Shown here piece after piece: positions 1-8,658 of a stretch of 17,247 nucleotides of DNA. Source of the stretch: JBFXAN01 sp050184225 (GTDB taxonomy: Bacteria > Chloroflexota > Dehalococcoidia > CAUJGQ01); the NCBI GenBank assembly GCA_050184225.1, contig JBFXAN010000140.1:1-17247 (forward strand), in the 5' to 3' direction. The notes under the pieces were generated by a model, which searched no databases, had not been told where the DNA came from, and saw nothing but the letters and a program-made list of their open reading frames with translations. Position numbers and translations under genes: made by a program. The stretch's first letter is position 1, and the number at the start of each line of letters is the position of its first letter.

Positions 1-276
1 ACCTACAACCTGCTCCATCACGTCCCCACGCCGGCAGTGCAGGACCAACACTACGCGCAGCTCGCCCGGGTGCTCCACCCGGGTGGTGTGCTCCTCGCCG
101 TCGACAGCCACGATAGTCCGCCCTTCCGTGATCTACACGACGGTGATATCTGTGTACCGCTCGACCCGGCCACGATCGCGCAACGGCTGGAGCAGGCCGG
201 ATTCGTCGAGGTTGATGTCACGATTGAAGGCCCCCTCTGCGTCGTCGCCCGCACCCCCGGGACGGTGGGTCGATGA
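1..276 (+). CDS. Class I SAM-dependent methyltransferase, C-terminal part (5' end outside window)
   Basis: The frame is open from the first base, so only the last 91 residues are present. They begin TYNLLHHVPTP and continue with ARVLHPGGVLLAVD, the typical post-motif-II/III segment of Rossmann-fold methyltransferases (compare L-HHV-P ... RVLRPGG in the Methyltransf_11/25 families). A final segment, AGFVEVDVTIEG, fits the last beta strands. The SAM-binding GxGxG loop must lie upstream. The stop TGA overlaps the ATG of the next gene as ATGA (273-276), so the two are probably translationally coupled. The methyl acceptor cannot be told from this fragment. Confidence 0.82.
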   Translation, partial: TYNLLHHVPTPAVQDQHYAQLARVLHPGGVLLAVDSHDSPPFRDLHDGDICVPLDPATIAQRLEQAGFVEVDVTIEGPLCVVARTPGTVGR

Positions 277-1343
277 CGCCACGCGGGCGATCGAAGCTTC
301 TTGTGGCCGCCCTGCGTGGCGCAGTGCTCGTTGCCGTCTTCCTTGGCCTGACCCTGGTGGCCTGCGGCAGCAGCGATGACGCCACCAGCCGTCTGTCCGG
401 CGACGTCACGGCAACACCCGCCCGCGCCGCGACGCCACCCATGGCATCGACGGCCGCACCTGCATTTCCGGTGACGGTCACTCACAAGTTGGGTACTGCC
501 GAGCTGAAAGCCGCCCCGCGGCGCGTGGTCACGCTCTCTGTCATGGACTTGGATGCGGCGGTGGCGCTGGGCGTCACGCCGGTCGCCACCACACGTGATG
601 TCTACAATCCCAGCGGCGTGCCCATCTGGTTGAGCGGCCGGATCGACCCCGGCACAACGACGCTGCTGCCGGCGGGCACGGAAGTACCCTTTGAACAGAT
701 CGCCGCCCTGAATCCAGATCTGATTCTGGCCACCGGTAGTTTTGCCGTGGAGCAGGCGTTTGGCACGCTGTCGCGGATCGCACCCACGATCGCCTATCAG
801 ACGCTACCCGCCGGTGAGTCCTGGCAGGAACGCCTGCACGTGATCGGGACCGCCCTGGGCCGGTCCCAGCAGGCGGCCCAGGTGATCGCCGAAACCGAGC
901 AAACCATCCAGGCGACCAAGGCACGGTATCCCGCGCTGCAGGGCAAGACCTTCAGCCTCTCTCTCCTGTATGCGCCCGGTCAGATCGCCACCATCTACTC
1001 CGAGAAAGACTTCGCCGTCCAATTCTTCCAGCAGCTTGGGCTGATCGTCGCACCCACCCTGGCGACGCTGCACCCCTTCTCGGCGACCAACACCAGCGGC
1101 GCGGTCAGCTTTGAACAAATGGCGCTCTTGGACGCCGACCTGCTGATCATGAGCTACAACAACGACGAATTGCGCCGGAGCCTGGAAGAAAACCCACTCT
1201 TTCAATCGCTGGCTGCGGTGCAACAGCACCGCTACGTCACGGTCGATCTGGAAACGGTAGCGGCGCTGCGCTTTCCAGCGGCGTTGAACATTCCCTGGAC
1301 ACTGCAACAACTCACCCCCGCCTTCGCCCTGATCTCACCGTAA
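273..1343 (+). CDS. Iron-siderophore ABC transporter substrate-binding lipoprotein (FecB/FepB-like)
   Basis: This 356-residue protein has a lipoprotein signal: positive N-terminus (TPRGRSK), hydrophobic core, and lipobox LVAC with the lipidated Cys at about residue 31. A Ser/Thr/Ala/Pro-rich linker follows. The mature part matches the helical-backbone periplasmic binding fold (PF01497): PRRVVTLSVMDLDAAVALGV near the N-terminus and FEQIAALNPDLILAT at the end of the first lobe, a signature of ferric-siderophore and cobalamin binding proteins. It should sit on the outer face of the membrane and hand a ferric chelate to a permease. No permease or ATPase gene is in the window, so partners would be upstream or elsewhere. 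It starts at the ATG overlapping the upstream methyltransferase stop. The exact ligand is not determined. Confidence 0.88.
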   Translation: MTPRGRSKLLVAALRGAVLVAVFLGLTLVACGSSDDATSRLSGDVTATPARAATPPMASTAAPAFPVTVTHKLGTAELKAAPRRVVTLSVMDLDAAVALGVTPVATTRDVYNPSGVPIWLSGRIDPGTTTLLPAGTEVPFEQIAALNPDLILATGSFAVEQAFGTLSRIAPTIAYQTLPAGESWQERLHVIGTALGRSQQAAQVIAETEQTIQATKARYPALQGKTFSLSLLYAPGQIATIYSEKDFAVQFFQQLGLIVAPTLATLHPFSATNTSGAVSFEQMALLDADLLIMSYNNDELRRSLEENPLFQSLAAVQQHRYVTVDLETVAALRFPAALNIPWTLQQLTPAFALISP

Positions 1344-1382
1344 TCCCGGCGCGATCCGGGTGCCGTAAGGTGAGGAGTGCCA

Positions 1383-1428
1383 CAAGACACCTGCTTGACG
1401 CTGCGTGAGGCATCAAGCAGGTGTCTTG
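1383..1428. terminator. Bidirectional terminator-like hairpin between convergent genes
   Basis: A perfect 16-bp inverted repeat (CAAGACACCTGCTTGA at 1383-1398, its complement at 1413-1428) encloses a 14-base loop. It lies 40 bases past the binding-protein stop and 31 bases before the stop of the convergent FN3 gene, the expected place for a shared terminator. Neither side has a clear T-tract, so Rho-independent action is inferred from the stem and location only. Confidence 0.65.
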
Positions 1429-1458
1429 CGGACATGGTCCGGGCGAGTGTGGTGCGGT

Positions 1459-2844
1459 TCAGCGCCCGTGGCCGGCGTTTTCAGCAGCGACCCTGGCGCG
1501 TTCCTCAGGTGTGACGCAGACGACATCGCCGTCGTAGGCCTCACGCCAGACGTAGCCCTGAAGACAGGTGTCCGGGCCGTAGGGACCACCGTTGGGTGAA
1601 CGGCGCGCGGCAGCCTGCACGTTGTCCGCGACGACGTCGTAGACGCGGGCCGGCTCGACGCAGACCTTGTCGCCTTCGAACGCCCACCGCCACACATAGC
1701 CGCCCCGGCAGCCGTTCGGCCCCGGCCGGCTGCTGCCGCCATAGTCGACCGTCCCCGTGGGGCGGGGGAAGATCACCATGTCGGGCGCGCAGGCGGTCGG
1801 GTCCGGCATCGGTCCCGCGCCATCGCCCGCATTTGCGCTGCAGACGCGCACGACATAATAGCGTGGATGGAACACGTCCTCGTCCTTGAGGGTGTAGCTC
1901 GTCACCTCCCACAGATTCAGGTTCCCGGACTCCGGTACGGCCACGGCCCGATGTCCATCTGCGGTTGAGTATGGCAGTCCGCACCGGCCCCCGGTTGAGA
2001 TGTCGACGCACTGGACCTGGTAGTAAGTGGCCCCGGTACCAAGCTCCCAGGTGAGGGTGACGCCGTCGTCGCCTTGCCGTTCCCGGACGTTCCTGGGTGG
2101 GGTCAGCGCGCCGGTGGGCGGCTGAGGCGCGGCGGGTGTGGAAACGGTGACGGGCGCGCCGCACGTCTCGCCGTCGGGGTTGCGGAAGCAGAAGTGATAG
2201 CGGTGGGTCGAGCCGGCCTCGACATTGTCGACATGGTCCGAGTCGAAGTTGCCGGGCTGCAGCGCCTCGTAGATCGCGGCGCCGTCGCGGTAGAGCGTCG
2301 CCCGCGTGAGTCGGGCCTCGTAGCCGGGATGCTCCCAGGTGAGATAGACCTGGGTTGGCCCGCGCGGTGTGGCGTTGAGCACCGGCGCCGGCGGCGGGAC
2401 GGGAGCCGGGGCCGGCGGTGGGGGCTGCTCCATCTCGGCCGGAAGCGTCGTGATCGGCGGCGATAGTTCATCCGCGCATGCGTAATCGACCACTCCCAGC
2501 TCGTTGGCGTAGGAATAGGCACACACGTAGTACCGGTAGGTGGTGTTCGCTTGCAGGAACTTGTCGGTGAAGTCGCTACGACCGGCATCGGCCCAGCCGG
2601 CGTCGACGATCGTCTGGTCCGGGTTCTGGCGTTTGATGACAAACGTCGCGACGTCATAGGGGTCGCCGTCATACGCCCATGTGACGGTGATCCAGCCGGG
2701 GGCGTTGGCAAACCCACCGACGGAATGCGGCTTCTCAACTTCGGCGGCGGCGGTGCCAACGCCGGCAAGCAGGAGCAGACCGATAAAGATGCTGGCGACC
2801 GCGGCCGTCCGGGCGGCGGTCCAGATGCGTGGTGCGTGGTGCAT
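1459..2844 (-). CDS. Secreted fibronectin type III domain protein with C-terminal GYVWR repeats
   Basis: The protein has 461 residues from the ATG at 2844, which is preceded by AAGGAGG at 2857-2851 with a 6-base spacer. An upstream in-frame start would put about 34 extra residues before the signal peptide, so this start is preferred. Residues 1-34 are a Sec signal (hydrophobic SIFIGLLLLAGVG, then TAAA). Three FN3-like beta-sandwich units follow at roughly 38-133, 153-236 and 248-358, with ITVTWAYDG, VYLTWEHPG and VTLTWELGT as strand B signatures. A Pro-rich linker (about 138-153) separates the first two. The tail holds two copies of a motif of form GPxxCxxGYVWRxAxxGDxVCVxP (375-408 and 423-456), 48 residues apart. 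It is likely exported, with an adhesive or binding role on the cell surface; ligand unknown. Nothing else in the window depends on it. Confidence 0.85.
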   Translation of the reverse strand: MHHAPRIWTAARTAAVASIFIGLLLLAGVGTAAAEVEKPHSVGGFANAPGWITVTWAYDGDPYDVATFVIKRQNPDQTIVDAGWADAGRSDFTDKFLQANTTYRYYVCAYSYANELGVVDYACADELSPPITTLPAEMEQPPPPAPAPVPPPAPVLNATPRGPTQVYLTWEHPGYEARLTRATLYRDGAAIYEALQPGNFDSDHVDNVEAGSTHRYHFCFRNPDGETCGAPVTVSTPAAPQPPTGALTPPRNVRERQGDDGVTLTWELGTGATYYQVQCVDISTGGRCGLPYSTADGHRAVAVPESGNLNLWEVTSYTLKDEDVFHPRYYVVRVCSANAGDGAGPMPDPTACAPDMVIFPRPTGTVDYGGSSRPGPNGCRGGYVWRWAFEGDKVCVEPARVYDVVADNVQAAARRSPNGGPYGPDTCLQGYVWREAYDGDVVCVTPEERARVAAENAGHGR

Positions 2845-2850
2845 GATCGT

Positions 2851-2857
2851 CCTCCTT
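2851..2857 (-). promoter_or_regulatory. Strong ribosome binding site deciding the FN3 protein start
   Basis: AAGGAGG on the minus strand lies 6 bases before the ATG at 2844. It selects this start over the upstream in-frame one and puts the signal peptide at the true N-terminus. A small hairpin (GCCGGC at 2869-2874 and 2880-2885, 5-base loop) lies 11 bases further upstream in the presumed leader; its role is unknown. Confidence 0.75.
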
Positions 2858-3092
2858 GGCTCCGCGCCGCCGGCACTCTGCCGGCCGGGATCGCCGGTGC
2901 GTCTCATGTCATCGTCGGCAGCAACGGGCGATCCGCCCAGATACAACTCGTACAGTTGGCCCGCACAGTTCGCAGGGAGCGCCGGGATACGCGGCGGCGA
3001 GAACGCGCGCCGGTGGCTGCCAACGGCGTAATGACGTGGCAGGTGGGTGAATCCTACGCACCACGGTTGGTGGTTGAGGTAACGGGTAGTTC

Positions 3093-3713
3093 CTAGGGGG
3101 CGCGAAGTCGTTGAAGATAGGCCGGGTCGGCGAACTCCAGCAGCAGCTCGATCGTCCGGGCCACCTGCGACCGGACCTGGTCGATCCGCCGCCGGTCCCG
3201 CACCCAGCGGTTGATCTCGGCCATGATCACCGAGATCACGATCACGACGATCGTCGCCGCGTCCTCATCCGTGAGTCCGTCGAGCTTCGCGCGAAACATC
3301 CGGAACGAGCCGCGGCCGATGTATTCGAGGTAGTCGCTGACGGCGGGGTCGCCCGACTGCTCGAGCCGGAACTTCAGCGTCAGGAACTGCGGCTCCTTCT
3401 CATACGCGGCGACCGTCCGCAGCGCGACATCGGTCAGCCGTTCGCGATTCGTGCGGCCGTTGCTGCGGCCGCCCAACCGCTGCCAGCGGTCTTCGTGCCA
3501 GCGCATCAGCACATGGCCGAAGAGCTGCTCCTTCGATGGAAAGTAGCGGTAGACGGTCGCCAGCGCCACACCGGCGCGTTCGGCCACATCGCGCATCTGG
3601 ACGCTGTCGTAGTCGGCGGCGAGCAGCAACTCGAACCCAGCCGTCACGATCCGCTCGCGTCGCGCCTGACGCGTGCGCGGCAGACGCACGCCGGGTTGCG
3701 ATTCCGTCACCAT
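3093..3713 (-). CDS. TetR-family transcriptional regulator, KstR-like
   Basis: The protein has 206 residues. Residues about 15-62 form the TetR helix-turn-helix: RRERIVTAGFELL, then VQMRDVAERAGVALATVYRY, then FPSKEQLF. This N-terminus closely resembles actinobacterial KstR, the repressor of steroid and lipid catabolism genes. The C-terminal half (helical, FRMFRAKLDGLTDED and onwards) is the ligand and dimer domain. The ATG at 3713 has AGGAG only two bases away; the next codon, GTG at 3710, has better spacing, so the start may be one codon later. It is divergent from the acyl-CoA dehydrogenase across 235 bases and probably represses that gene and itself, with an acyl-CoA or related metabolite as inducer (inferred from family and position). 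Confidence 0.9.
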   Translation of the reverse strand: MVTESQPGVRLPRTRQARRERIVTAGFELLLAADYDSVQMRDVAERAGVALATVYRYFPSKEQLFGHVLMRWHEDRWQRLGGRSNGRTNRERLTDVALRTVAAYEKEPQFLTLKFRLEQSGDPAVSDYLEYIGRGSFRMFRAKLDGLTDEDAATIVVIVISVIMAEINRWVRDRRRIDQVRSQVARTIELLLEFADPAYLQRLRAP

Positions 3714-3948
3714 CACTCCTACCCTGACAGCCGGCCCCGCGCCTGAGCGAGGGTCAGAAGAACTGCAACCTGATTCTATACCGACGATCGCGTCGAATCG
3801 AACCGGCAGTGATCGTCCGATTGGCCGGCCCGGCCCGAAACGAGAATCAAACTCTTGACTCTTATCTGATCCACCTCGAAGATCAGCGCAACGCATCGGC
3901 CGGCGCACGGCCCATCCCAGCAGTGTCGACACACGCAAGGAGCGAGCA
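3714..3948. promoter_or_regulatory. Divergent promoter/operator region between tetR and acyl-CoA dehydrogenase
   Basis: The region holds two short dyads. CGACG-ATCG-CGTCG (3782-3795) lies beside a minus-strand TAGAAT that could be a -10 for the regulator gene, so a repressor bound there would overlap that promoter. TCAA-ACTC-TTGA (3847-3858) overlaps TTGACT (3855-3860), a plausible plus-strand -35; the matching -10, GAAGAT at 3878-3883, is weak. The classical KstR operator (TNNAACNNGTTNNA type) was not found. AAGGAG (3937-3942) six bases before the ATG is the dehydrogenase ribosome binding site. Confidence 0.35.
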
Positions 3949-5127
<1,179 letters not shown>

Positions 5128-5209
5128 CCAACGTTCAACACAACGACGTCGCTCCGGGATCGCGGGTTGTGTGGCCGGACGTGCGATCGATACTGAGGGA
5201 GAGAAGTAG

Positions 5210-6142
5210 ATGGCGAACAGGCTGGAAGGAAAGGTAGCGATCGTGACCGGTGGCGGCCGTGGTATCGGCCGCGGTGAGGCGCTGCTGCTGGCCGAAGAGG
5301 GCGCCGCGGTTGTGGTGAACGACTTCGGCGGCGCGCCGGACGGGACGGGCGCGTCGCAGAACCCGGCCGACGAGGTCGTCGAGGAGATCAAGGCCAAGGG
5401 TGGCCGCGCCGTCGCCAACTACGACGACGTCTCGACCATGCACGCGGGCGAGACCATGGTCAAGCAGGCGTTGGACACCTTCGGCCGCCTGGACATCCTC
5501 GTCAACAACGCCGGCATCCTCCGCGACAGGATGGTCTTCAACATGTCCGAAGCGGAATGGGACATCATCATCGCCGTTCACCTCAAGGGCCACTTCGCGA
5601 CCACGAAAGCGGCCGGCCAGGTCTTCCGTCAGCAACGATCGGGCCGGATCATCAACACCGGCTCCTCCTCCGGGCTGGGAAACATGGGCCAGGCCAACTA
5701 TGCCGCCGCCAAGGAAGGCATCGTCGGCCTGACGCGCACGGTGGCACGCGACCTCGGCCGCTACGGCGCCACCTGCAACGCGATCCGCCCCGGCGCTGCC
5801 ACCCGGCTGACGATCAGTCCCGAGATGGAGGAGGCACGTCGCCGCTCTGAGGCGGCGGGTGTTCGCCGCGGAGGTGGCGGCCTCGGCGCGATGGCGCCGG
5901 AGGCGATCGCGCCGCTGGTGGTGTACCTGTGCACCGATGACGCCGCCAACATCAACGGCCGCGACTTCATGGTCAGCGGCAACCGCATCGGTCTCTACAC
6001 CATCCCGACCGTCGAGCGCACCATCTTCGCGCCGGGTCCGATGTGGACCTTGGATGAACTGGCCGAGGTCTTCCAGCAGACGATCGGCGCGGGTCTGGTC
6101 AACGAGTTCGCGCCGAAACCGGCGCCGGCGGCCACTCCCTAG
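5210..6142 (+). CDS. SDR-family 3-hydroxyacyl-CoA dehydrogenase-like protein (MFE-2/HSD17B4-like)
   Basis: 310 residues with the classical short-chain dehydrogenase fold: nucleotide loop TGGGRGIGRG (13-22), NNAG (99-102), a Ser cluster at 152-154, and YAAAK giving catalytic Tyr164 and Lys168. VVNDFGG (35-41) and the long insert after it match the dehydrogenase unit of peroxisomal multifunctional enzyme type 2, which oxidises (3R)-hydroxyacyl-CoA with NAD. The C-terminal extension (about 265-310) goes beyond the core fold. GAGGGAGAG lies about 8 bases before the ATG. It follows the acyl-CoA dehydrogenase by 82 bases and ends just before a strong hairpin, so the two probably form one transcript and supply oxidation steps of one beta-oxidation-like route. 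Exact substrate unknown. Confidence 0.88.
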   Translation: MANRLEGKVAIVTGGGRGIGRGEALLLAEEGAAVVVNDFGGAPDGTGASQNPADEVVEEIKAKGGRAVANYDDVSTMHAGETMVKQALDTFGRLDILVNNAGILRDRMVFNMSEAEWDIIIAVHLKGHFATTKAAGQVFRQQRSGRIINTGSSSGLGNMGQANYAAAKEGIVGLTRTVARDLGRYGATCNAIRPGAATRLTISPEMEEARRRSEAAGVRRGGGGLGAMAPEAIAPLVVYLCTDDAANINGRDFMVSGNRIGLYTIPTVERTIFAPGPMWTLDELAEVFQQTIGAGLVNEFAPKPAPAATP

Positions 6143-6148
6143 TCAAAG

Positions 6149-6193
6149 TCGCCGGGCACGGGCCGACGCAGTTGATGCGCCCGTGCCCGGCGA
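6149..6193 (+). terminator. GC-rich terminator-like hairpin after the SDR gene
   Basis: A perfect 15-bp inverted repeat (TCGCCGGGCACGGGC at 6149-6163 pairing with 6179-6193) with a 15-base loop starts six bases past the SDR stop. No T-tract follows. Stem strength and position suggest it ends or attenuates the acyl-CoA dehydrogenase-SDR transcript. Confidence 0.7.
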
Positions 6194-6351
6194 TCCACGC
6201 GCCGGCACCTCGAATCCCTGCCTGGACAGCCGTCGGCCGAACACACGAAGCGCGTCAACCGTCCCCGCCCGGATCCTGTCCAGGCGGCCCGTCGCATCAC
6301 CCTGGCGCCCAGACCGCTGCGCGTCGACGTACGGTCAAGAGGAGGACGCAA

Positions 6352-6807
6352 ATGGTAGCCGACACTACCCCCATCCCGATCCAGCTCACAGAGGAGATGC
6401 GCGACGCTATCAATGGCGCGCTCGCCAACGGCACGCCCGTCGTCGTGGCGTACGTGGACGAGCGGGGCCAGCCCCGCCTCTCCTTCCGCGGCAGCACCCA
6501 GGTCCACGGCGACGACCAGCTGGCGATCTGGGTCCGCAACCCCGAGGGCGGTCTCCTGCGGGCGCTGGCCGCCAATCCGCGCATCACACTGCTGTATCGC
6601 AATCCACAACCGCGCACGATACTAACCTTCGAAGGACGCGGCCACATCGACGCGCATGACGCAACGCGGACGGCCGTCTACGAGCGATCGCCCGAGGCAG
6701 AGCGGAACCTCGACCCGGATCGCAAGGGTCTTGCCCTCATCGTCGATCTGGACCGCGTGACAGGCATCACCCCCAGCGGTCGCGTACTGATGCAACGGCC
6801 GGCATAG
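6352..6807 (+). CDS. Pyridoxamine 5'-phosphate oxidase-family (split-barrel flavin/F420) protein
   Basis: 151 residues. The ATG at 6352 has AAGAGGAGGA 6 bases upstream; the frame is open further upstream but without a comparable signal. The pattern is a small PPOX-type split barrel: GTPVVVAYVDERGQPRLSFRG (27-47), DQLAIWVRNPEGGLLRALAANPRITLLYRNP (55-85) and LTFEGRGHI (91-99). Relatives bind FMN, F420 or heme and reduce or oxidise small molecules in the cytoplasm, acting as dimers. It lies between the SDR and the enoyl-CoA hydratase, past a hairpin, so it may have its own promoter. A redox role linked to the lipid block is inferred only from position; family annotation cannot fix the cofactor. 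Confidence 0.8.
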   Translation: MVADTTPIPIQLTEEMRDAINGALANGTPVVVAYVDERGQPRLSFRGSTQVHGDDQLAIWVRNPEGGLLRALAANPRITLLYRNPQPRTILTFEGRGHIDAHDATRTAVYERSPEAERNLDPDRKGLALIVDLDRVTGITPSGRVLMQRPA

Positions 6808-6838
6808 GCCCGGCATGCAAGTTCGATCTCGTGGGCCG

Positions 6839-6872
6839 TGCGCGCCGCTGTATCGAATCGCGGCATGGCGCA
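6839..6872. other. Imperfect hairpin upstream of the enoyl-CoA hydratase gene
   Basis: TGCGC (6839-6843) and CCGC (6845-6848) can pair with GCGG (6860-6863) and GCGCA (6868-6872), leaving an asymmetric internal loop. It lies 31 bases past the split-barrel protein stop and 67 bases before the next ATG. It may be a weak terminator or leader structure. Confidence 0.3.
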
Positions 6873-6939
6873 AGTGATACGCTCAAGCGACCCGCAGCAC
6901 CGCTACATTGCCAAATTCAAGAGCGGATAGGAAGATCCC

Positions 6940-7761
6940 ATGACTACCACCGAGCGACCGTCGATCGATACCGGCACCGACCAACTCCTGGCCGAGCGCG
7001 AGGGGCACGTCCTCATCCTGACGTTCAACCGTCCCGAACGCCTCAACGCGATCAGCGGTCCGATGCTGACCGCCTTCTCCCGCCTGCTCGTCGAGGCGAA
7101 CCGCGATCCGGAGGTGCGGGTGGTGATCATCACTGGCGCCGGCCGCGGCTTCTGCTCCGGCCTCGACCTCGTCGACAGCGGTCCCGGCGCCCGCGCCGGC
7201 GCCACAGCCCGGCCGCAGCAACTCTTCGACCTGCACAGCTCGCCGCCGACGGTCCTCTGGAACATGGACAAGCCGGTGATCTGCGCGCTCAACGGCGCCG
7301 CCGCCGGCTACGGCATGGACCTCGCCCTGCTCTGCGACATCCGCATCGCCGGCGAGAACGGCAAGCTCGCCGCCGTCACCGCCCGCCGCAACCTGCTGCC
7401 GGAGAGCGGCGGCTCCTGGCTGCTCCCCCGCCTGGCCGGCTGGGCCAAGGCATCCGAGATGTTCTTCCGCGGCCAAACCCTCAACGCCCAGGAGTGCAAA
7501 GACGCCGGCCTCGTCAACACCGTCGTGCCCGACGCCGAGCTGATGCCCACCGCCCGCGCCTGGGCGCAGGAGATCGCCGCCAACGCCCCCGCCGCCGTCC
7601 AGGCGACCAAGCGGATGATGCGCCTCGGCCTCAACGAAACCTACGAGACAACCGTCGACCACCTGATGGTGCACCTGCGCGTCCTCTTCGGCATGGAGGA
7701 CTTCAAGGAAGGGGTGAACGCCTTCATGGAAAAGCGTACCCCCACCTTCACCGGCCGCTAA
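6940..7761 (+). CDS. Enoyl-CoA hydratase/isomerase (crotonase) family protein
   Basis: 273 residues of crotonase fold, which binds an acyl-CoA thioester in an oxyanion hole. Visible parts: LTFNRPERLNAI (27-38), the oxyanion segment TGAGRGFCSGLDL (65-77), and ALNGAAAGYGMDLALLCDIRIAG (116-138). The two hydratase glutamates (E144 and E164 of rat ECH) are not both present: the first position is Asp127 and the second appears as Thr, while a Glu occurs a little later in LLPESGGSWLLPRL (E155). That PE-SSW-LPR form is common in a crotonase subgroup with uncertain chemistry. AGGAAG lies 5 bases before the ATG. It probably works with the nearby dehydrogenases. Its last 81 coding bases before the stop recur at 8659-8739. 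Confidence 0.88.
   Translation: MTTTERPSIDTGTDQLLAEREGHVLILTFNRPERLNAISGPMLTAFSRLLVEANRDPEVRVVIITGAGRGFCSGLDLVDSGPGARAGATARPQQLFDLHSSPPTVLWNMDKPVICALNGAAAGYGMDLALLCDIRIAGENGKLAAVTARRNLLPESGGSWLLPRLAGWAKASEMFFRGQTLNAQECKDAGLVNTVVPDAELMPTARAWAQEIAANAPAAVQATKRMMRLGLNETYETTVDHLMVHLRVLFGMEDFKEGVNAFMEKRTPTFTGR
7678..7758 (+). repeat. 81-bp direct repeat, left copy (3' end of the enoyl-CoA hydratase gene)
   Basis: This segment encodes the last 27 residues of the hydratase (RVLFGMEDFKEG to FTGR) and recurs 981 bases downstream at 8659-8739 with 7 mismatches. The left copy ends directly before the TAA stop. The repeat pair brackets about 900 bases with two small genes. Confidence 0.93.
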
Positions 7762-7816
7762 CGCGCCAGATCGGTGCAACTGTTCACGTTCGGTCAATCG
7801 TGCGAGGATGGTGGCA

Positions 7817-7826
7817 GGCACGTGCC
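7817..7826. promoter_or_regulatory. Palindrome GGCACGTGCC upstream of the small two-gene module
   Basis: A perfect 10-bp palindrome lies 26 bases before the ATG of the first small gene and 56 bases past the hydratase stop. It could be an operator for the module. A 10-bp palindrome in GC-rich DNA can also occur by chance. Confidence 0.25.
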
Positions 7827-7852
7827 GGTGTGCCGATACAGGAGATGTCCTG

Positions 7853-8083
7853 ATGACAGCAGCATCACGCACTCACCAAATGCAGGAACTGACTCCTGAT
7901 CAGAGTCGCATGCTCCTTGAAGAGCGCGTGCAGCGGCGGCTCGGGATCGACCTGCCGGAGTTCATCCGCCGCTGGCACACGGGTTTCTATGATGACCCGG
8001 ATGACAACCCCGATGCGCTGGAACTCGCGGTGCTCCTGCCGATCGTCGGTGTAGACCCATGGCGCAATGGTGCGAGCACGTAG
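7853..8083 (+). CDS. Small protein of unknown function, first gene of a two-gene module
   Basis: 76 residues from the ATG at 7853, preceded by AGGAG (7840-7844) with an 8-base spacer. The body is acidic and helical: LTPDQSRMLLEERVQRRLGID, then LPEFIRRWHTGFYDDPDDNP, then DALELAVLLPIVG. The form (a short helix-rich protein with EFIRRW-GFYDD and a hydrophobic LAVLLP end) resembles small proteins often found directly before a second small gene in toxin-antitoxin-like pairs. I do not recognise a named family. Its 3' end overlaps the next gene by 17 bases, so the two are surely co-translated. Confidence 0.72.
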   Translation: MTAASRTHQMQELTPDQSRMLLEERVQRRLGIDLPEFIRRWHTGFYDDPDDNPDALELAVLLPIVGVDPWRNGAST

Positions 8084-8630
8084 GGCGCGCGACGCTGGAA
8101 TCACATTTCGCGAGACCGTCGCCCTGGTGCTGCGTTGTATCACTGGTGACGGTCTCTTCGTTGCTCCCGGTACGTCTTCCACTCGCGGCCACTCGCAGTT
8201 ACTCACGTTCCAAACCGAGCGGGCGCGCCGTCGTGGACGGCTCTTCCTCTCCATCGAGCACGAGTTCATTGTGGAGGAAGATGCCCACGACGAACCGCTC
8301 GTGACGATCCTCAGCTACATCTTCACGATCTATGACGGCCAGGAGCGACGCCTGCTCGGCTATCACTATCATCCGGAGGGTCGGGGCGAAGCGTCGGTGC
8401 CGTTCCCACACCTTCATATCTATGGTGACTTCACAGCCGCCGGCCGGTTGCTCCAGAAGCTCCACCTTCCGACCAATCGCATCGGCGTGGAAGATGTCGT
8501 GGTACTTCTGATCGACGGGTTCGAGATCATGCCGCAACCGGCATACGCCCGTAGAGAGACGGGCGGCGAGGAACGATGGCGCCGAGTGCTCCGAGACGCC
8601 CGCGAAACGTTCGCGCACCTTCGGCGGTGA
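8067..8630 (+). CDS. Protein of unknown function with His-rich YHYHPE / PHLHIYGD motifs, second gene of the module
   Basis: 187 residues from the ATG at 8067; a GTG codon follows directly and could also serve. Motifs: LFLSIEHEFIVEE (59-71), YIFTIYDG (84-91), LLGYHYHPEG (96-105), PFPHLHIYGD (112-121) and LHLPTNRIGVEDVVVLLIDGFEI (132-154). The spaced His residues could bind a metal or form an active site. The Arg-rich first 24 residues lie partly in the overlap with the upstream gene and may not be native to the family. Compact size, overlap with a small acidic partner and location in a repeat-bounded insert make a toxin-antitoxin or defence-type pair possible, but no toxin family is identified. 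Confidence 0.72.
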   Translation: MVRARRARDAGITFRETVALVLRCITGDGLFVAPGTSSTRGHSQLLTFQTERARRRGRLFLSIEHEFIVEEDAHDEPLVTILSYIFTIYDGQERRLLGYHYHPEGRGEASVPFPHLHIYGDFTAAGRLLQKLHLPTNRIGVEDVVVLLIDGFEIMPQPAYARRETGGEERWRRVLRDARETFAHLRR

Positions 8631-8658
8631 GCAAACGCCCGCACCGTTCTCTTCTCAC

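Noticed and set aside
3059..3072. Small hairpin CACCA-CGGT-TGGTG past the tetR stop
   Set aside because: The stem is only 5 bp with no T-tract, too weak to call a terminator.
6831..7853. A 340-codon plus-strand frame overlapping the enoyl-CoA hydratase
   Set aside because: It is an alternate frame of the hydratase with an extremely Arg-rich translation; not a protein-like composition.
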